Below, in pieces: positions 54,189 to 63,644 of a DNA stretch of 64,000 bases. Under the pieces are notes generated by a model. That model saw only the letters and a program-made list of their open reading frames with translations. It was not told the DNA's origin and searched no databases. The stretch is from Mongoliibacter ruber. Lineage in GTDB: Bacteria; Bacteroidota; Bacteroidia; Cytophagales; Cyclobacteriaceae. A program made the position numbers and the translations under genes. The DNA lies in assembly GCF_003003005.1 (NCBI RefSeq), contig NZ_PVTR01000010.1, positions 122,278 through 186,277 of the forward strand, given 5' to 3'. How positions within the stretch are numbered: position 1 is the first letter of the stretch; every line of letters starts with the position of its first letter.

Positions 54189-56438
54189 ATGTCGCTCAGA
54201 ATTCTATTCTTTTTGCTTTTTTCAATCAATGGTTTTTACACTTATTCACAATGTGAAGAGTGTACCGTAACTATTGATGGAAACAATGCTCCCTCTGGAA
54301 CCATTTTCAACGGTAGCAAAATCTGTATTATTGGAAATCGCACCAATGCCATAAATTTCAATAACAGAAACAATATTAGCATCTGCATAGCAGATGGTGC
54401 TTCTTGGAATGGTCAGGCGAATAGTTTATCAGCTTTAAATCAGATCGATAATTATGGTACAATTTCAGTCAGTAATGACTACAATGGAGATTGGACATTA
54501 AACAATTATGGAACATTAAACTTCTCTACAAATATAAATTCGAGTAGATCTGTTAATAATTTCAACACGATGAATGTCCCTGGGAGCATCATTGTCAATT
54601 TCAACCTATTTAGTGAAGGCGAATTGAATATTGTTGGTTCAGCTACTTTCAATAGTGGTTCCAATGTTTCGATTATTGGTGAGATGAATGTTGCTGGAAG
54701 CTTAGCGAACAATTCCACAATTAACTTAGCAGGAACAATTTCGGTTGGAGGAGCGATGACTAACAACGGTAACGGTAGAATTGAAGCGCTTGATGCAAAC
54801 CAATGTAATTCTGTTTCTGTTGTGGGTAGCTTTGGTTCAGATGGTGTTATAACTGGAAATAACTTAGATTTCAATAATACTGGAACAGCCTTGGTAGTGA
54901 ATAAAATGCCAGGTGGAAATGCAAATCCTAAATTAGAAGGAGGTGCTTCAGTTGGCACATGCTCAAGTTCAGATTGTCTTGAAATAGTTGAAGTAATAGA
55001 TTTAGGCAATCTTTTAAGGTATTATATCTTCCGGTGCGATGGAATTCTCAATGTGGACTCCCCTGTAATCGAAGATGAATACGAAGAAGAGATTTTATCT
55101 GTAACAGCTCTCATCGTTGCAGGTGGAGGAGGAGGAGGTTTAGGACTCAGCGCAGGTGGAGGTGGCGCTGGTGGAATTATTGAAATTGAAGATTTACCTG
55201 TCTCGGCGGGGATAAATTATCCGGTAAAAGTAGGTAAAGGTGGAGTAGGATCAAGCAGTGCAAGTTTACAAGGTAGAAATGGTAACAATTCAAGCCTTGT
55301 AGGTAATAGTGCCTTGGGTGGCGGTGGAGGCGGAAGCTCCTCAGAAAAATCAAAGGTTGGGAGACAAGGTGGATCGGGAGGTGGTGGCGCTTATGATGAT
55401 GAGGGTAATGGAGGAAATGTAAACGGTCCCGCAAATCAAGTTTCGAGAGGTGGTGGGAATGCTGGAAGAAGAGGGAATTCTAATGTAAGAGCTGGTGGCG
55501 GTGGTGGCGGTGCAGGAACTGCGGGCGGAATGGGACAAACTTCTACTGGTTTTGTACCTGGCAATGGAGGGAATGGGATATCTATTGAGTTTGCTGACCC
55601 TATTTCACCTACAACTTTGATAAATGCATTTGGTGGAGGGGGAGGTGCTACAGCAAGAAATTCCGGTGGACAGACAAGAAAATCAGAGGGTGGTAAACTA
55701 GTTGATTACATACTGGGAGGAAGTGGAAATGATTCAGGAAATGGAGCAAATGGTATCCAATTTACCGGATCAGGAGGAGGCGCAGGAAGTGCAAGAGGTG
55801 GTTCTGGAAGCAATGGAATAGTAATTGTATTAGTAACATATAGAATCCTTCCAGTAGACTTTCTTTATTTCAATGGAGAATTGAATGAGAATGAATCTAA
55901 ATCCAAAATCATTTTAAATTGGGCTACTGCAAAAGAATGGGAAAGCTCTCATTTTGAAGTCATGAGGAGCTATGACAATGTCAGTACATGGCAGAAAATC
56001 GGGGAGGTGAAAGCAGCTGGCTTTTCGGATCAAATTGAAAATTACCAATTCGAGGATAAAGACAATTTCAATTTCTACAAGATGGCCTACTATCAATTGA
56101 AACAGGTAGATATTGACCTGTCTTTCCATCAAAGCAAAATTATTGGAGTACAGCTTCCCTCATCTTTGGAAAAGAACAGTACTTGGGCTGTTTACCCTAA
56201 TCCTACCGAAAGACAATCCGCCAATTTGATTTTGAAGGATCGCGACAACTTTGAAGGAGGCAGCATAATGGCTACTTTGGTCAATCCACTTGGAAACACA
56301 CAATCATTTTATGCTGAAACAGTAAAGGAGCTTTCTGAGCTATTCAATCAAACTCTTCAACAGAGCGCCAAAGGAATGTATGTCTTGCATTTAGTCTGGG
56401 GGAAAAATGAACAGCAGATTAAAATTCTGAAAAAGTAA
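54189..56438 (+). CDS. T9SS-exported surface protein: Asn-rich repeats, polyglycine domain, sorting domain
   Basis: This 749-residue protein has a signal peptide (1-20, cleaved near TYSQ). An Asn-rich beta-repeat region follows (about 40-270) with repeated N-x-G-T units (NNYGTLNF, NNFNTMNV, VAGSLANNSTI) suggesting a right-handed beta-helix. Next come a glycine-rich domain (about 311-547, runs of GGGGGG) and a conserved cassette (554-749) ending in a type A T9SS sorting domain (VYPNPTERQSANL ... QQIKILKK). It should be exported through the outer membrane and attached to the surface. The cassette is near-identical in many stretches to those of the next two genes. Confidence 0.85.
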   Translation: MSLRILFFLLFSINGFYTYSQCEECTVTIDGNNAPSGTIFNGSKICIIGNRTNAINFNNRNNISICIADGASWNGQANSLSALNQIDNYGTISVSNDYNGDWTLNNYGTLNFSTNINSSRSVNNFNTMNVPGSIIVNFNLFSEGELNIVGSATFNSGSNVSIIGEMNVAGSLANNSTINLAGTISVGGAMTNNGNGRIEALDANQCNSVSVVGSFGSDGVITGNNLDFNNTGTALVVNKMPGGNANPKLEGGASVGTCSSSDCLEIVEVIDLGNLLRYYIFRCDGILNVDSPVIEDEYEEEILSVTALIVAGGGGGGLGLSAGGGGAGGIIEIEDLPVSAGINYPVKVGKGGVGSSSASLQGRNGNNSSLVGNSALGGGGGGSSSEKSKVGRQGGSGGGGAYDDEGNGGNVNGPANQVSRGGGNAGRRGNSNVRAGGGGGGAGTAGGMGQTSTGFVPGNGGNGISIEFADPISPTTLINAFGGGGGATARNSGGQTRKSEGGKLVDYILGGSGNDSGNGANGIQFTGSGGGAGSARGGSGSNGIVIVLVTYRILPVDFLYFNGELNENESKSKIILNWATAKEWESSHFEVMRSYDNVSTWQKIGEVKAAGFSDQIENYQFEDKDNFNFYKMAYYQLKQVDIDLSFHQSKIIGVQLPSSLEKNSTWAVYPNPTERQSANLILKDRDNFEGGSIMATLVNPLGNTQSFYAETVKELSELFNQTLQQSAKGMYVLHLVWGKNEQQIKILKK

Positions 56439-56691
56439 GGTAACTTTTCAAGTAGTTTAAAAAAAATAAACCAATCACATTTTCATTTATAAGGATAATT
56501 ATTCCTCTTTAAATAAATGTAGAATACCAACTTTATAAATTTTTCATTACTTTTTATTGATAAATACTAACTCTAAAAACAACAAACTAAAAATACAAAA
56601 AACATTATAACTATTTTGAAATACATTTTCATGTGTTTTAATGATATATTTTTCATACTTTAGAGCTGTAAATCAGATATTTAATAATCCC
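56439..56691. promoter_or_regulatory. AT-rich spacer between first and second surface-protein genes
   Basis: This 253-nt spacer is very AT-rich and has no gene. TATTTTGA at 56612-56619 also occurs upstream of the other two surface genes (54137, 58467). No clear terminator hairpin is seen. Confidence 0.3.
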
Positions 56692-58389
56692 ATGGGAATT
56701 TTTATATTTTTTTCTGAGAATACTTTTATCAGAGCTGTTTGTATTTCAGCGCTTGCATCACTTTGCTTTGTATTTACTATATCAGCACAAACTGCGGACA
56801 AGCCTGATTTGAGGGTTGAGGATTGTATAAATTGCAAAGGAAATGCTCAGAACTTTAGCATATTAAATGCCTTTTTCAGTGATCCTTCCGGCACACCTAT
56901 ACAAGACCTTTGCGGAGCAACTGGCCCAATATTGATCTCAATTCTTTACACCTCCAATCAAAACAAAGATGCTCATAACTTTAGGATTATAGCCGATATT
57001 TTAAAAAAAAGGCGAGACACCGATGAAATTTTGGAAGGGTACTACTTGAATGAGTTTTCAGGAACAGTTCCACCTTGTAATACGGGAACATGCATTATCA
57101 CCATACCTATCCCTGCTCTGGATTTTGATTGCCAAAATGAATATTATGAACTTTCCAACCCAATGTCTTTTTGGACCCAAGCTTCTAATAAAGACCTGGA
57201 AGACAGTTACGAATGTCGGGATTATCCCACTGCACAGTGCTCTCATTCTGAAAACATCCCAATAGAAATCGGAGACTTAACATATAACTTTGATGTCAAC
57301 TTCGAATGTTTTCAAGAAAATACAGACCATACAAATATCTCTTTTGTTATCACTTCCCTTTTCGGTGGGAATCCTGTTCAACCCTATGAAATCTTATGGG
57401 AATTTGTATTCTCAGATGGGACAACCGAAACTTCTCCCTTAATCAACCCAACATTTTCTGAAATCGAATCAGGTCAGGCTATTGAAGCCACTCTTACTAT
57501 AAAGCAAAGCCCTATTGTAGGAGATCCGGAAATTAAAACAATCACAGTTCCTCTCGCTTTAAACGAAGAAGATGTTATTGAATCTTACACTGTAGTCAAC
57601 CCGGAAGAAGATAATAACAACGGAATTATTGAAGTAGATTTTAAGCCTGGCAATTATACCTTTTTTTGGACTTCCGTGGATGATCCTGACTTTTATTCAG
57701 AAGACGCCAAGATTGAAAACTTACCTGATGGCACTTATGTGCTTACCACTTATGATGATGTTACGGGTTTGTGTAGAACTGATGTTTTCGAAATTTTCAG
57801 CATTCTTCCTGTAGAATTGATGTATTTTAATGGTGAACTCAATTCGACTCAAAATACAATAGAACTGAATTGGGCCACTGCCAAAGAGTGGGAAAGTTCA
57901 CATTTTGAAGTGATGAGGAGTTATGACAATTTGGATAATTGGCAAAAAATAGGAGAAATAGAAGCTGCAGGTTTCTCAGACAAGATCGTAGAATACCAAT
58001 ATATAGATAAGGACAATCACAACTTTTACTCCATCGCCTACTACCAACTGAAGCAAGTTGACATAGATAAAACTTTTGACTTCAGTAAGGTAATTAGTGT
58101 TCAGTTCCCAGAACCCTTTAAAAAATCCAGTACATGGACCGTGTATCCTAATCCTATTGATCGGAAATCTGCCAACCTGATCTTAAATGAAGGAAACGAC
58201 TATCGGGGAGGTACAATCACAGCAAAGTTGGTGAATCCCTTAGGAGGATCCACTGTATTCTCAGGAAACAATATTTCCTCGCTTTCTGATCAACTTCAAC
58301 AAGCACTATCGCAAAGCTCAAAAGGAGTATATGTATTGCATTTGGTATGGGAAAACAAGGACCAACAGATAAAAATCTTAAAACATTAG
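56692..58389 (+). CDS. T9SS-exported surface protein without glycine-rich domain
   Basis: This is a 565-residue protein if it starts at the ATG at 56692, chosen because it puts the hydrophobic segment IRAVCISALASLCFVFTISAQ at a normal signal-peptide position; an ATG at 56641 would add 17 residues. The N-terminal part (about 40-365) has several cysteines (EDCINCKGN, VPPCNTGTCIITIP) and a PKD-like section (GNPVQPYEILWEFVFSDGTT). The rest is the shared cassette (from ILPVELMYFNGEL, ~371) with a T9SS type A sorting domain (VYPNPIDRKSANL). Function of the N-terminal region is unknown. Confidence 0.82.
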   Translation: MGIFIFFSENTFIRAVCISALASLCFVFTISAQTADKPDLRVEDCINCKGNAQNFSILNAFFSDPSGTPIQDLCGATGPILISILYTSNQNKDAHNFRIIADILKKRRDTDEILEGYYLNEFSGTVPPCNTGTCIITIPIPALDFDCQNEYYELSNPMSFWTQASNKDLEDSYECRDYPTAQCSHSENIPIEIGDLTYNFDVNFECFQENTDHTNISFVITSLFGGNPVQPYEILWEFVFSDGTTETSPLINPTFSEIESGQAIEATLTIKQSPIVGDPEIKTITVPLALNEEDVIESYTVVNPEEDNNNGIIEVDFKPGNYTFFWTSVDDPDFYSEDAKIENLPDGTYVLTTYDDVTGLCRTDVFEIFSILPVELMYFNGELNSTQNTIELNWATAKEWESSHFEVMRSYDNLDNWQKIGEIEAAGFSDKIVEYQYIDKDNHNFYSIAYYQLKQVDIDKTFDFSKVISVQFPEPFKKSSTWTVYPNPIDRKSANLILNEGNDYRGGTITAKLVNPLGGSTVFSGNNISSLSDQLQQALSQSSKGVYVLHLVWENKDQQIKILKH

Positions 58390-58622
58390 AAATTTCTCAT
58401 TTTTTTAAAAATTATTTTTTTTGTAATAAAGCATAATAGTTAAATGATTAAAGATTTTTAATGCTATATTTTGACGGTATTTACTCAATTTTTTATTTAT
58501 TTTTTTATATAAATAAATATTTCAAATCAATTACATTATTGCACTCATTAACCTTTTAAACACACTTTATTGTATTTTATTTTTTTTTAAATGTAAATTA
58601 GGTGTTGTTAATTGATAATTAA
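58390..58622. promoter_or_regulatory. Very AT-rich spacer between second and third surface-protein genes
   Basis: This 233-nt region is extremely AT-rich with T runs, and contains TATTTTGA at 58467-58474. There is no gene. It may contain both a terminator and a promoter. Confidence 0.3.
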
Positions 58623-61600
58623 ATGCACCCCGCAAATCTTTTTCAATTTTTATTGAACTCTAAATTTTTAAAGTTCCCTCTTTTTTTGGGAGTGATATTT
58701 CTATTTATCACAAGCAAGCCCGTTCAAGCTCAGAGCGAAACACGCACATTTAATACGTCTGGTACATTTCAAGTCCCGCATAAAGTTACTTCCCTCGATG
58801 TAAGGGTATGGGGCGCTGGGGGTGGAGGGGGATTTAGAAATAATAACCGAGGAGCTGGTGGAGGCGGTGGGGGCGCATTTTCACAGCATAACAATTATGG
58901 GGTAACTGCTGGAGATATAATCAGTTATACTGTAGGAGTTCAAGGTAATGGGGCATCTTCATCAGGAGCAGCAACTAACGGTGGACAAAGTTCTTTCAGT
59001 AATCTTATTGCCGGTGGTGGAAATGGAGCAAATGGCCAAGATGGAGGTGTTGGCGGTATGGCCAATGGCGGTATTCTTAACTTTTCAGGAGGGAATGGCG
59101 CATCAGCTGTAGATAGTCCGAACACAGCGGGTGGCGGTGGAGGAGCTGGAGCAAGTTTTTCAGGTATTGGTAACCCTGGAAATCAGAATGGAAACGGTGG
59201 TGAGGGTGTAAATGGTGGTGGAACAGGCGGAAATGGAGGGCCTGGTAATACAAACTCTAATGGTGAAAACGGAAATACTCCAGGGGGTGGGGGTGGCGGT
59301 GAAGGCCGAGACGGAAATAATGGAGGCAATGGCGGAAATGGAAGAATTATTGTATCATGGACTTGCCCTGCTCCTGCATTAATCTCAGGAGCGCAAAATC
59401 AGACTTTCTGTATTGGAGGAACGGTAAGCCCTGTAGTTTTTGAAGTTGGAGGAGCATTGAACGTCACAGTAGATGGATTACCTGATGGAGTAGACTTTGA
59501 CTATGATCAAGGTGATGTTACTATCTCTGGCACACCTACAGAGGCTGGAAATTTCACCTATACCATTACCCCCTTCGGAAGCTGTGAAACTAATTCCATA
59601 CAGGGAACTATAAGGGTAAACCCAAACAACACTACGGGAACAATTACCGCAAATACTTTTTGTAGAAATTCCCCAATTCCAGACGGAGTTTTCCAACAAA
59701 CAACTGGAGCAACTGATATTGGCACACCATCGGGTTTACCTGCCGGAGTTCAAGTAGAGTTCATCAATAACCAAATTGAATTTTCAGGAACTCCTACCGA
59801 ATCTGGAGTTTTCACCTATTCCATTCCTCTTGAAGGTGGATGTGCTACAATTAATGCCACTGGTACAATTACCATCAATCAAGAAGTTAGCATTTTAAAC
59901 GAAAATTTAGACGGTCAAATCTCCTGTCCTGGCACCCCTTTCAATCCCATTTCTGTTCAGGAAGGTTTTGGACTAACTTACCAATGGTATAGCAATACTA
60001 CAAATTCCAATTCGGGTGGCAGCCCGATTGTCGGAGCGACCTTGAATACTTACGAACCGTCTTCTGCCACCGTAGGAACTACATATTATTATGTGGAAGT
60101 CTCAGGAGCCTGTGGCAATACTGCAGTCAGCAATGAATCTGGCGCATTTATAGTCGACCCGGGAAACTCAGTTACTTCTGCCACAGATAGTCCTACAGTT
60201 TGTGTCAATTCAACTTTTGGAGCTATCACTCACACTACAACTGTGGCAGCTGGCATTGCTAATGATGGAATAGATTCTGGTGTAAATGGCTTGCCTCCAG
60301 GTGTAAGCGCAACTTGGTCAGATAATGAAATCAGTATCACTGGAATACCTACCACATTTGGTGTATTTAATTACAGCATCCCTTTAACAGGTGGGTGTGG
60401 AACTGTAGCCGCCACGGGCACAATTACTGTCAATGCTGAACCTGAAATCATTGCACCTGACATGCCAGAGCAAAGTGCTTGCCTTAACAGTTCCTTTTCC
60501 CCTATTTCTGTAGGACAGGGTACAGGCCTAGCCTATCAGTGGTACAGCAATGACAGCTATTCAAATTCAGGTGGTACACTCATTCCAGGAGCTACTTCAA
60601 ATGAATTTACACCTCCAGCTGATGTCGTCGGTGAAAGGTACTATTATGTGACAGTTACAAGCTCTTGCGGAACATCAGTGACCTCAAATCCTTCGGAAGT
60701 ACATGAAGTATACGCTTTGCCAACACCCTCATTTGAGACCCAACCTAGCGGAGATGTTTGTGTAGAAGAAGACATTACCTATATCACAACACCGGGACAA
60801 GAAAACTATCAATGGGGACTGCCCGGAATAGAAGGGGTAGATTATACTATTGTTGCGGGGGGAACTGATCTCGATAACACGCTTATCGTAAGGTGGCTTA
60901 CCTCTGGCACTAAAGCTTTATCTGTGAATTATACAGATATCAACGGATGCACAGCCCCTAACCCAACAACCTCCAATACGGTTAATGTACAAAGAAACAG
61001 CTTCACTCCATCTGTTCCTGCCCTACCAAGCATTTGTATAGATGCAGAAATGACACCGGTTATAATCGGTACCTCGCTTGCTACAGGAATAGGTACTCCT
61101 GTTGGTTTGCCTCAAGGAGTGACTGCCAACTGGGATTCCAATACCATAACATTATCCGGAACACCGCTAGAATCCGGAACTTTCAATTACCAAATACCAC
61201 TAACAGGCGGGTGTGGTACAGTATCGGCAACAGGTACCTTAGTAGTAACACCTGTTTACGAATTGACTTCTACAGCCTCTGTATCTCCGAGTTTTGAGGG
61301 AGGTCCAGCTATTGTAACGATCAGAGGAACAACAACCAACCTGCCAAACGGCACTTATACTGTTACCTATTCCTTGGGCTTAGCAAATTCAGGGACATTT
61401 ACAACCACTGTTAATGTTGTAAACGGGAGAGGCACTTTCACAACCGTAGGGATTAACGATCCTGATTTAACTTCATTGGAAATCCTTACCATCAGAAGGC
61501 CAACAGATGCTTGTACCGTAGATTTGACAGAAAGAAATATCACATTCTTTGGAACTTGTGCGGCAGTATTTGAAGCTAATGGAGAATTTTTTGTCCCCGC

Positions 61601-63644
61601 AGGTATCACCGAAATCACCATAAAGGTATGGGGTGGCGGTGGTGGTGGCGGCGGCCGGCAAAACAATAACGGTGCAGGAGGCGGTGGCGGTGGCTATTCA
61701 ACAGTCAACATCCCTGTCAATCCAGGAAATGTTTTAAGCGTGGTAATTGGACCGGGGGGAGCTGGACAAACTGCCTCTGGCACGCCTGGACAAAATGGAT
61801 CTCCTAGTTATGTCACTCGAAATCCAACTAACCCTGACCCCATAACTTCAAGCATTGTCTATGCTTATGGTGGAGATGGGGCAAGTGGTACGACTCCAGG
61901 TACCGGAGGTCAAGGTTCTTCTACAAATGGGCAAGATGGCTTACTTGGCAATGCTTCCACAGGAGGAAAAGGTGGAGATGGTGGTGGTGCTGGAGGCGCT
62001 GGAGGTGCTGGAGGTGCTGGTTCTGGGAACAATCCTGGGACAGCAGGTGGTGCTCCTGGTGGTGGAGGTGGTGGTGCAGATGGTAATTCTTCAGGAGGAA
62101 ATGGCGGATCTGGACTTGTCATTATTTCATACTCTTGCCCTCCGATAGACCCCGAGGGTTGCTTTAAAGTTATTGACGATGGTTCTAGGAGTGGTTCCAC
62201 CATAATTGAATTCACTTGCGATTCAGACTGGATTGCTCCAGAAGGCTTAATTGATTTTGAAGTGGTCGTTGTCGGCGGTGGCGGTGGAGGTGGTGCTGGT
62301 AAAGCCTCCGGAGGAGGTGGTGCAGGAGGATTTGCTACAGGCTATGTTTCGACTATAGAAGATTTCGGCATGCCTGATGGAGTAACTTTTAATATCCAAG
62401 TAGGTCAAGGGGGACAAGGTGCCGCAAATGATATGGAAAGAGGCCATAATGGCGGATCTACTTCATTAACTGGAACAGTAGATGAAAATCCAATTTCTTT
62501 TTCTGCTTTAGGTGGAGGCGGAGGTGGTTCTTTCGGATCAAATTCAGTCGCCAACGGTGCTCCGGGAGCATCAGGAGGAGGTGGAGGTTTTTTTAGACCG
62601 GAAAATTATGAAGGTACAGGAGGAGCAAACACAGCCGCCAACGGGAACATAGGTGCAAGAGGCACATTTGCTGATACTGGAGGACCACAAGGAGGTGCAG
62701 CAGTAGGCGGCGGTGGTGGCGGTGCGGCAGGTCTAGGACAAGAAGGAAAAGCAGCAGGAAATGGGCAGGGAGATGGTGGAATTGGAGGCTTGGGAATTGC
62801 TTACGACCTGTTTGGAACCATAGTCAATTTTGGTGGTGGAGGAGGTGGAGTGGGTTATAATTTTAATGGAACTGTAAAAGACAACTTCACAAATGGCGGA
62901 AGAGCTCCAAATGGATCATTTTTAGGTGGAAGTGGAAATGTAGATGGTGTAGGCGGTGATGCTCCTGGCGTTGGTTCAGGAGGTGGTGCCGGAACAGGAG
63001 GCGGAGGTCAAGGAGGTCAAGGAAGAGTATTCATAGTCTATTCCAATATCCGCATCCTACCCGTAGAATTCCTCTACTTCCAAGCCGAATACAATCCAAA
63101 TAAGCGTGAAGCCAGCCTTAACTGGGCTACTGCTAAGGAATGGGAAAACTCTCACTTTGAAATAGAAAGGTCTATCACAGGGCTGAATGGGTTTGAAAAA
63201 GTCGGAGAAGTTCAGGGAATGGGTTGGACAGATCAGATCACTGAATATCAATTTGTAGATCAGCAATTACCTCTAGGTTCTCACAATGTCTTATACAGAC
63301 TGAAACAGGTAGACTTTAGCGAAGAATTCCAATATTCTGACGTAGTCTCTTTAAGACTGCCTGGTGTAACATTCACCAATGGTGTATGGCGTGCCTATCC
63401 AAACCCAACCAATGGAACTGCTCTTCGCATCTCTTTGATGGATAGATCTCAGTATGAAACGGAAAAACTGACATTCAGAATCATTCACCCCATGTATGTG
63501 ACTCCTGCCACGACGGTGGAATCAGAAGATAAAATGAATGAACACCTTGCTCATTTAGCTCAAAGGGTACCTAAGGGAGTATTCGTGGTGGAAATCCAGT
63601 GGGGTCAAAAAGTAGAACATCTCAAGATTCTGAAGCAGCATTGA
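58623..63644 (+). CDS. Giant T9SS-exported adhesin-like protein with three polyglycine domains and Ig-like repeats
   Basis: This 1673-residue protein has a signal peptide (to about 37, near VQAQ). Three glycine-rich domains lie at about 38-245, 980-1177 and 1195-1475. The first two begin with the typical lead strand, SGTFQVPHKVTSLDVRVWG and FFVPAGITEITIKVWG; the third has a variant. Between the first and second are about four Ig-like repeats with GLP-x-GV, SGTPTESG and GGCGTVAATGTI motifs, and two QWYSN/YYYV modules. The C-terminal cassette (~1477-1673) ends in a T9SS type A sorting domain (YPNPTNGTALRIS). It is likely a cell-surface adhesin or matrix protein. Confidence 0.87.
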   Translation: MHPANLFQFLLNSKFLKFPLFLGVIFLFITSKPVQAQSETRTFNTSGTFQVPHKVTSLDVRVWGAGGGGGFRNNNRGAGGGGGGAFSQHNNYGVTAGDIISYTVGVQGNGASSSGAATNGGQSSFSNLIAGGGNGANGQDGGVGGMANGGILNFSGGNGASAVDSPNTAGGGGGAGASFSGIGNPGNQNGNGGEGVNGGGTGGNGGPGNTNSNGENGNTPGGGGGGEGRDGNNGGNGGNGRIIVSWTCPAPALISGAQNQTFCIGGTVSPVVFEVGGALNVTVDGLPDGVDFDYDQGDVTISGTPTEAGNFTYTITPFGSCETNSIQGTIRVNPNNTTGTITANTFCRNSPIPDGVFQQTTGATDIGTPSGLPAGVQVEFINNQIEFSGTPTESGVFTYSIPLEGGCATINATGTITINQEVSILNENLDGQISCPGTPFNPISVQEGFGLTYQWYSNTTNSNSGGSPIVGATLNTYEPSSATVGTTYYYVEVSGACGNTAVSNESGAFIVDPGNSVTSATDSPTVCVNSTFGAITHTTTVAAGIANDGIDSGVNGLPPGVSATWSDNEISITGIPTTFGVFNYSIPLTGGCGTVAATGTITVNAEPEIIAPDMPEQSACLNSSFSPISVGQGTGLAYQWYSNDSYSNSGGTLIPGATSNEFTPPADVVGERYYYVTVTSSCGTSVTSNPSEVHEVYALPTPSFETQPSGDVCVEEDITYITTPGQENYQWGLPGIEGVDYTIVAGGTDLDNTLIVRWLTSGTKALSVNYTDINGCTAPNPTTSNTVNVQRNSFTPSVPALPSICIDAEMTPVIIGTSLATGIGTPVGLPQGVTANWDSNTITLSGTPLESGTFNYQIPLTGGCGTVSATGTLVVTPVYELTSTASVSPSFEGGPAIVTIRGTTTNLPNGTYTVTYSLGLANSGTFTTTVNVVNGRGTFTTVGINDPDLTSLEILTIRRPTDACTVDLTERNITFFGTCAAVFEANGEFFVPAGITEITIKVWGGGGGGGGRQNNNGAGGGGGGYSTVNIPVNPGNVLSVVIGPGGAGQTASGTPGQNGSPSYVTRNPTNPDPITSSIVYAYGGDGASGTTPGTGGQGSSTNGQDGLLGNASTGGKGGDGGGAGGAGGAGGAGSGNNPGTAGGAPGGGGGGADGNSSGGNGGSGLVIISYSCPPIDPEGCFKVIDDGSRSGSTIIEFTCDSDWIAPEGLIDFEVVVVGGGGGGGAGKASGGGGAGGFATGYVSTIEDFGMPDGVTFNIQVGQGGQGAANDMERGHNGGSTSLTGTVDENPISFSALGGGGGGSFGSNSVANGAPGASGGGGGFFRPENYEGTGGANTAANGNIGARGTFADTGGPQGGAAVGGGGGGAAGLGQEGKAAGNGQGDGGIGGLGIAYDLFGTIVNFGGGGGGVGYNFNGTVKDNFTNGGRAPNGSFLGGSGNVDGVGGDAPGVGSGGGAGTGGGGQGGQGRVFIVYSNIRILPVEFLYFQAEYNPNKREASLNWATAKEWENSHFEIERSITGLNGFEKVGEVQGMGWTDQITEYQFVDQQLPLGSHNVLYRLKQVDFSEEFQYSDVVSLRLPGVTFTNGVWRAYPNPTNGTALRISLMDRSQYETEKLTFRIIHPMYVTPATTVESEDKMNEHLAHLAQRVPKGVFVVEIQWGQKVEHLKILKQH

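Noticed and set aside
54137..58474. TATTTTGA upstream of all three surface genes as a shared regulator site
   Set aside because: In such AT-rich spacers this octamer is likely by chance, and its distance to the start codons varies from about 45 to 150 nt.
61367..62447. Long proline-rich minus-strand open frames opposite the third surface gene (also 55177-55538 and 58940-59125)
   Set aside because: They are mirror images of glycine codon runs (GGN read as CCN) and have no start context or family match.
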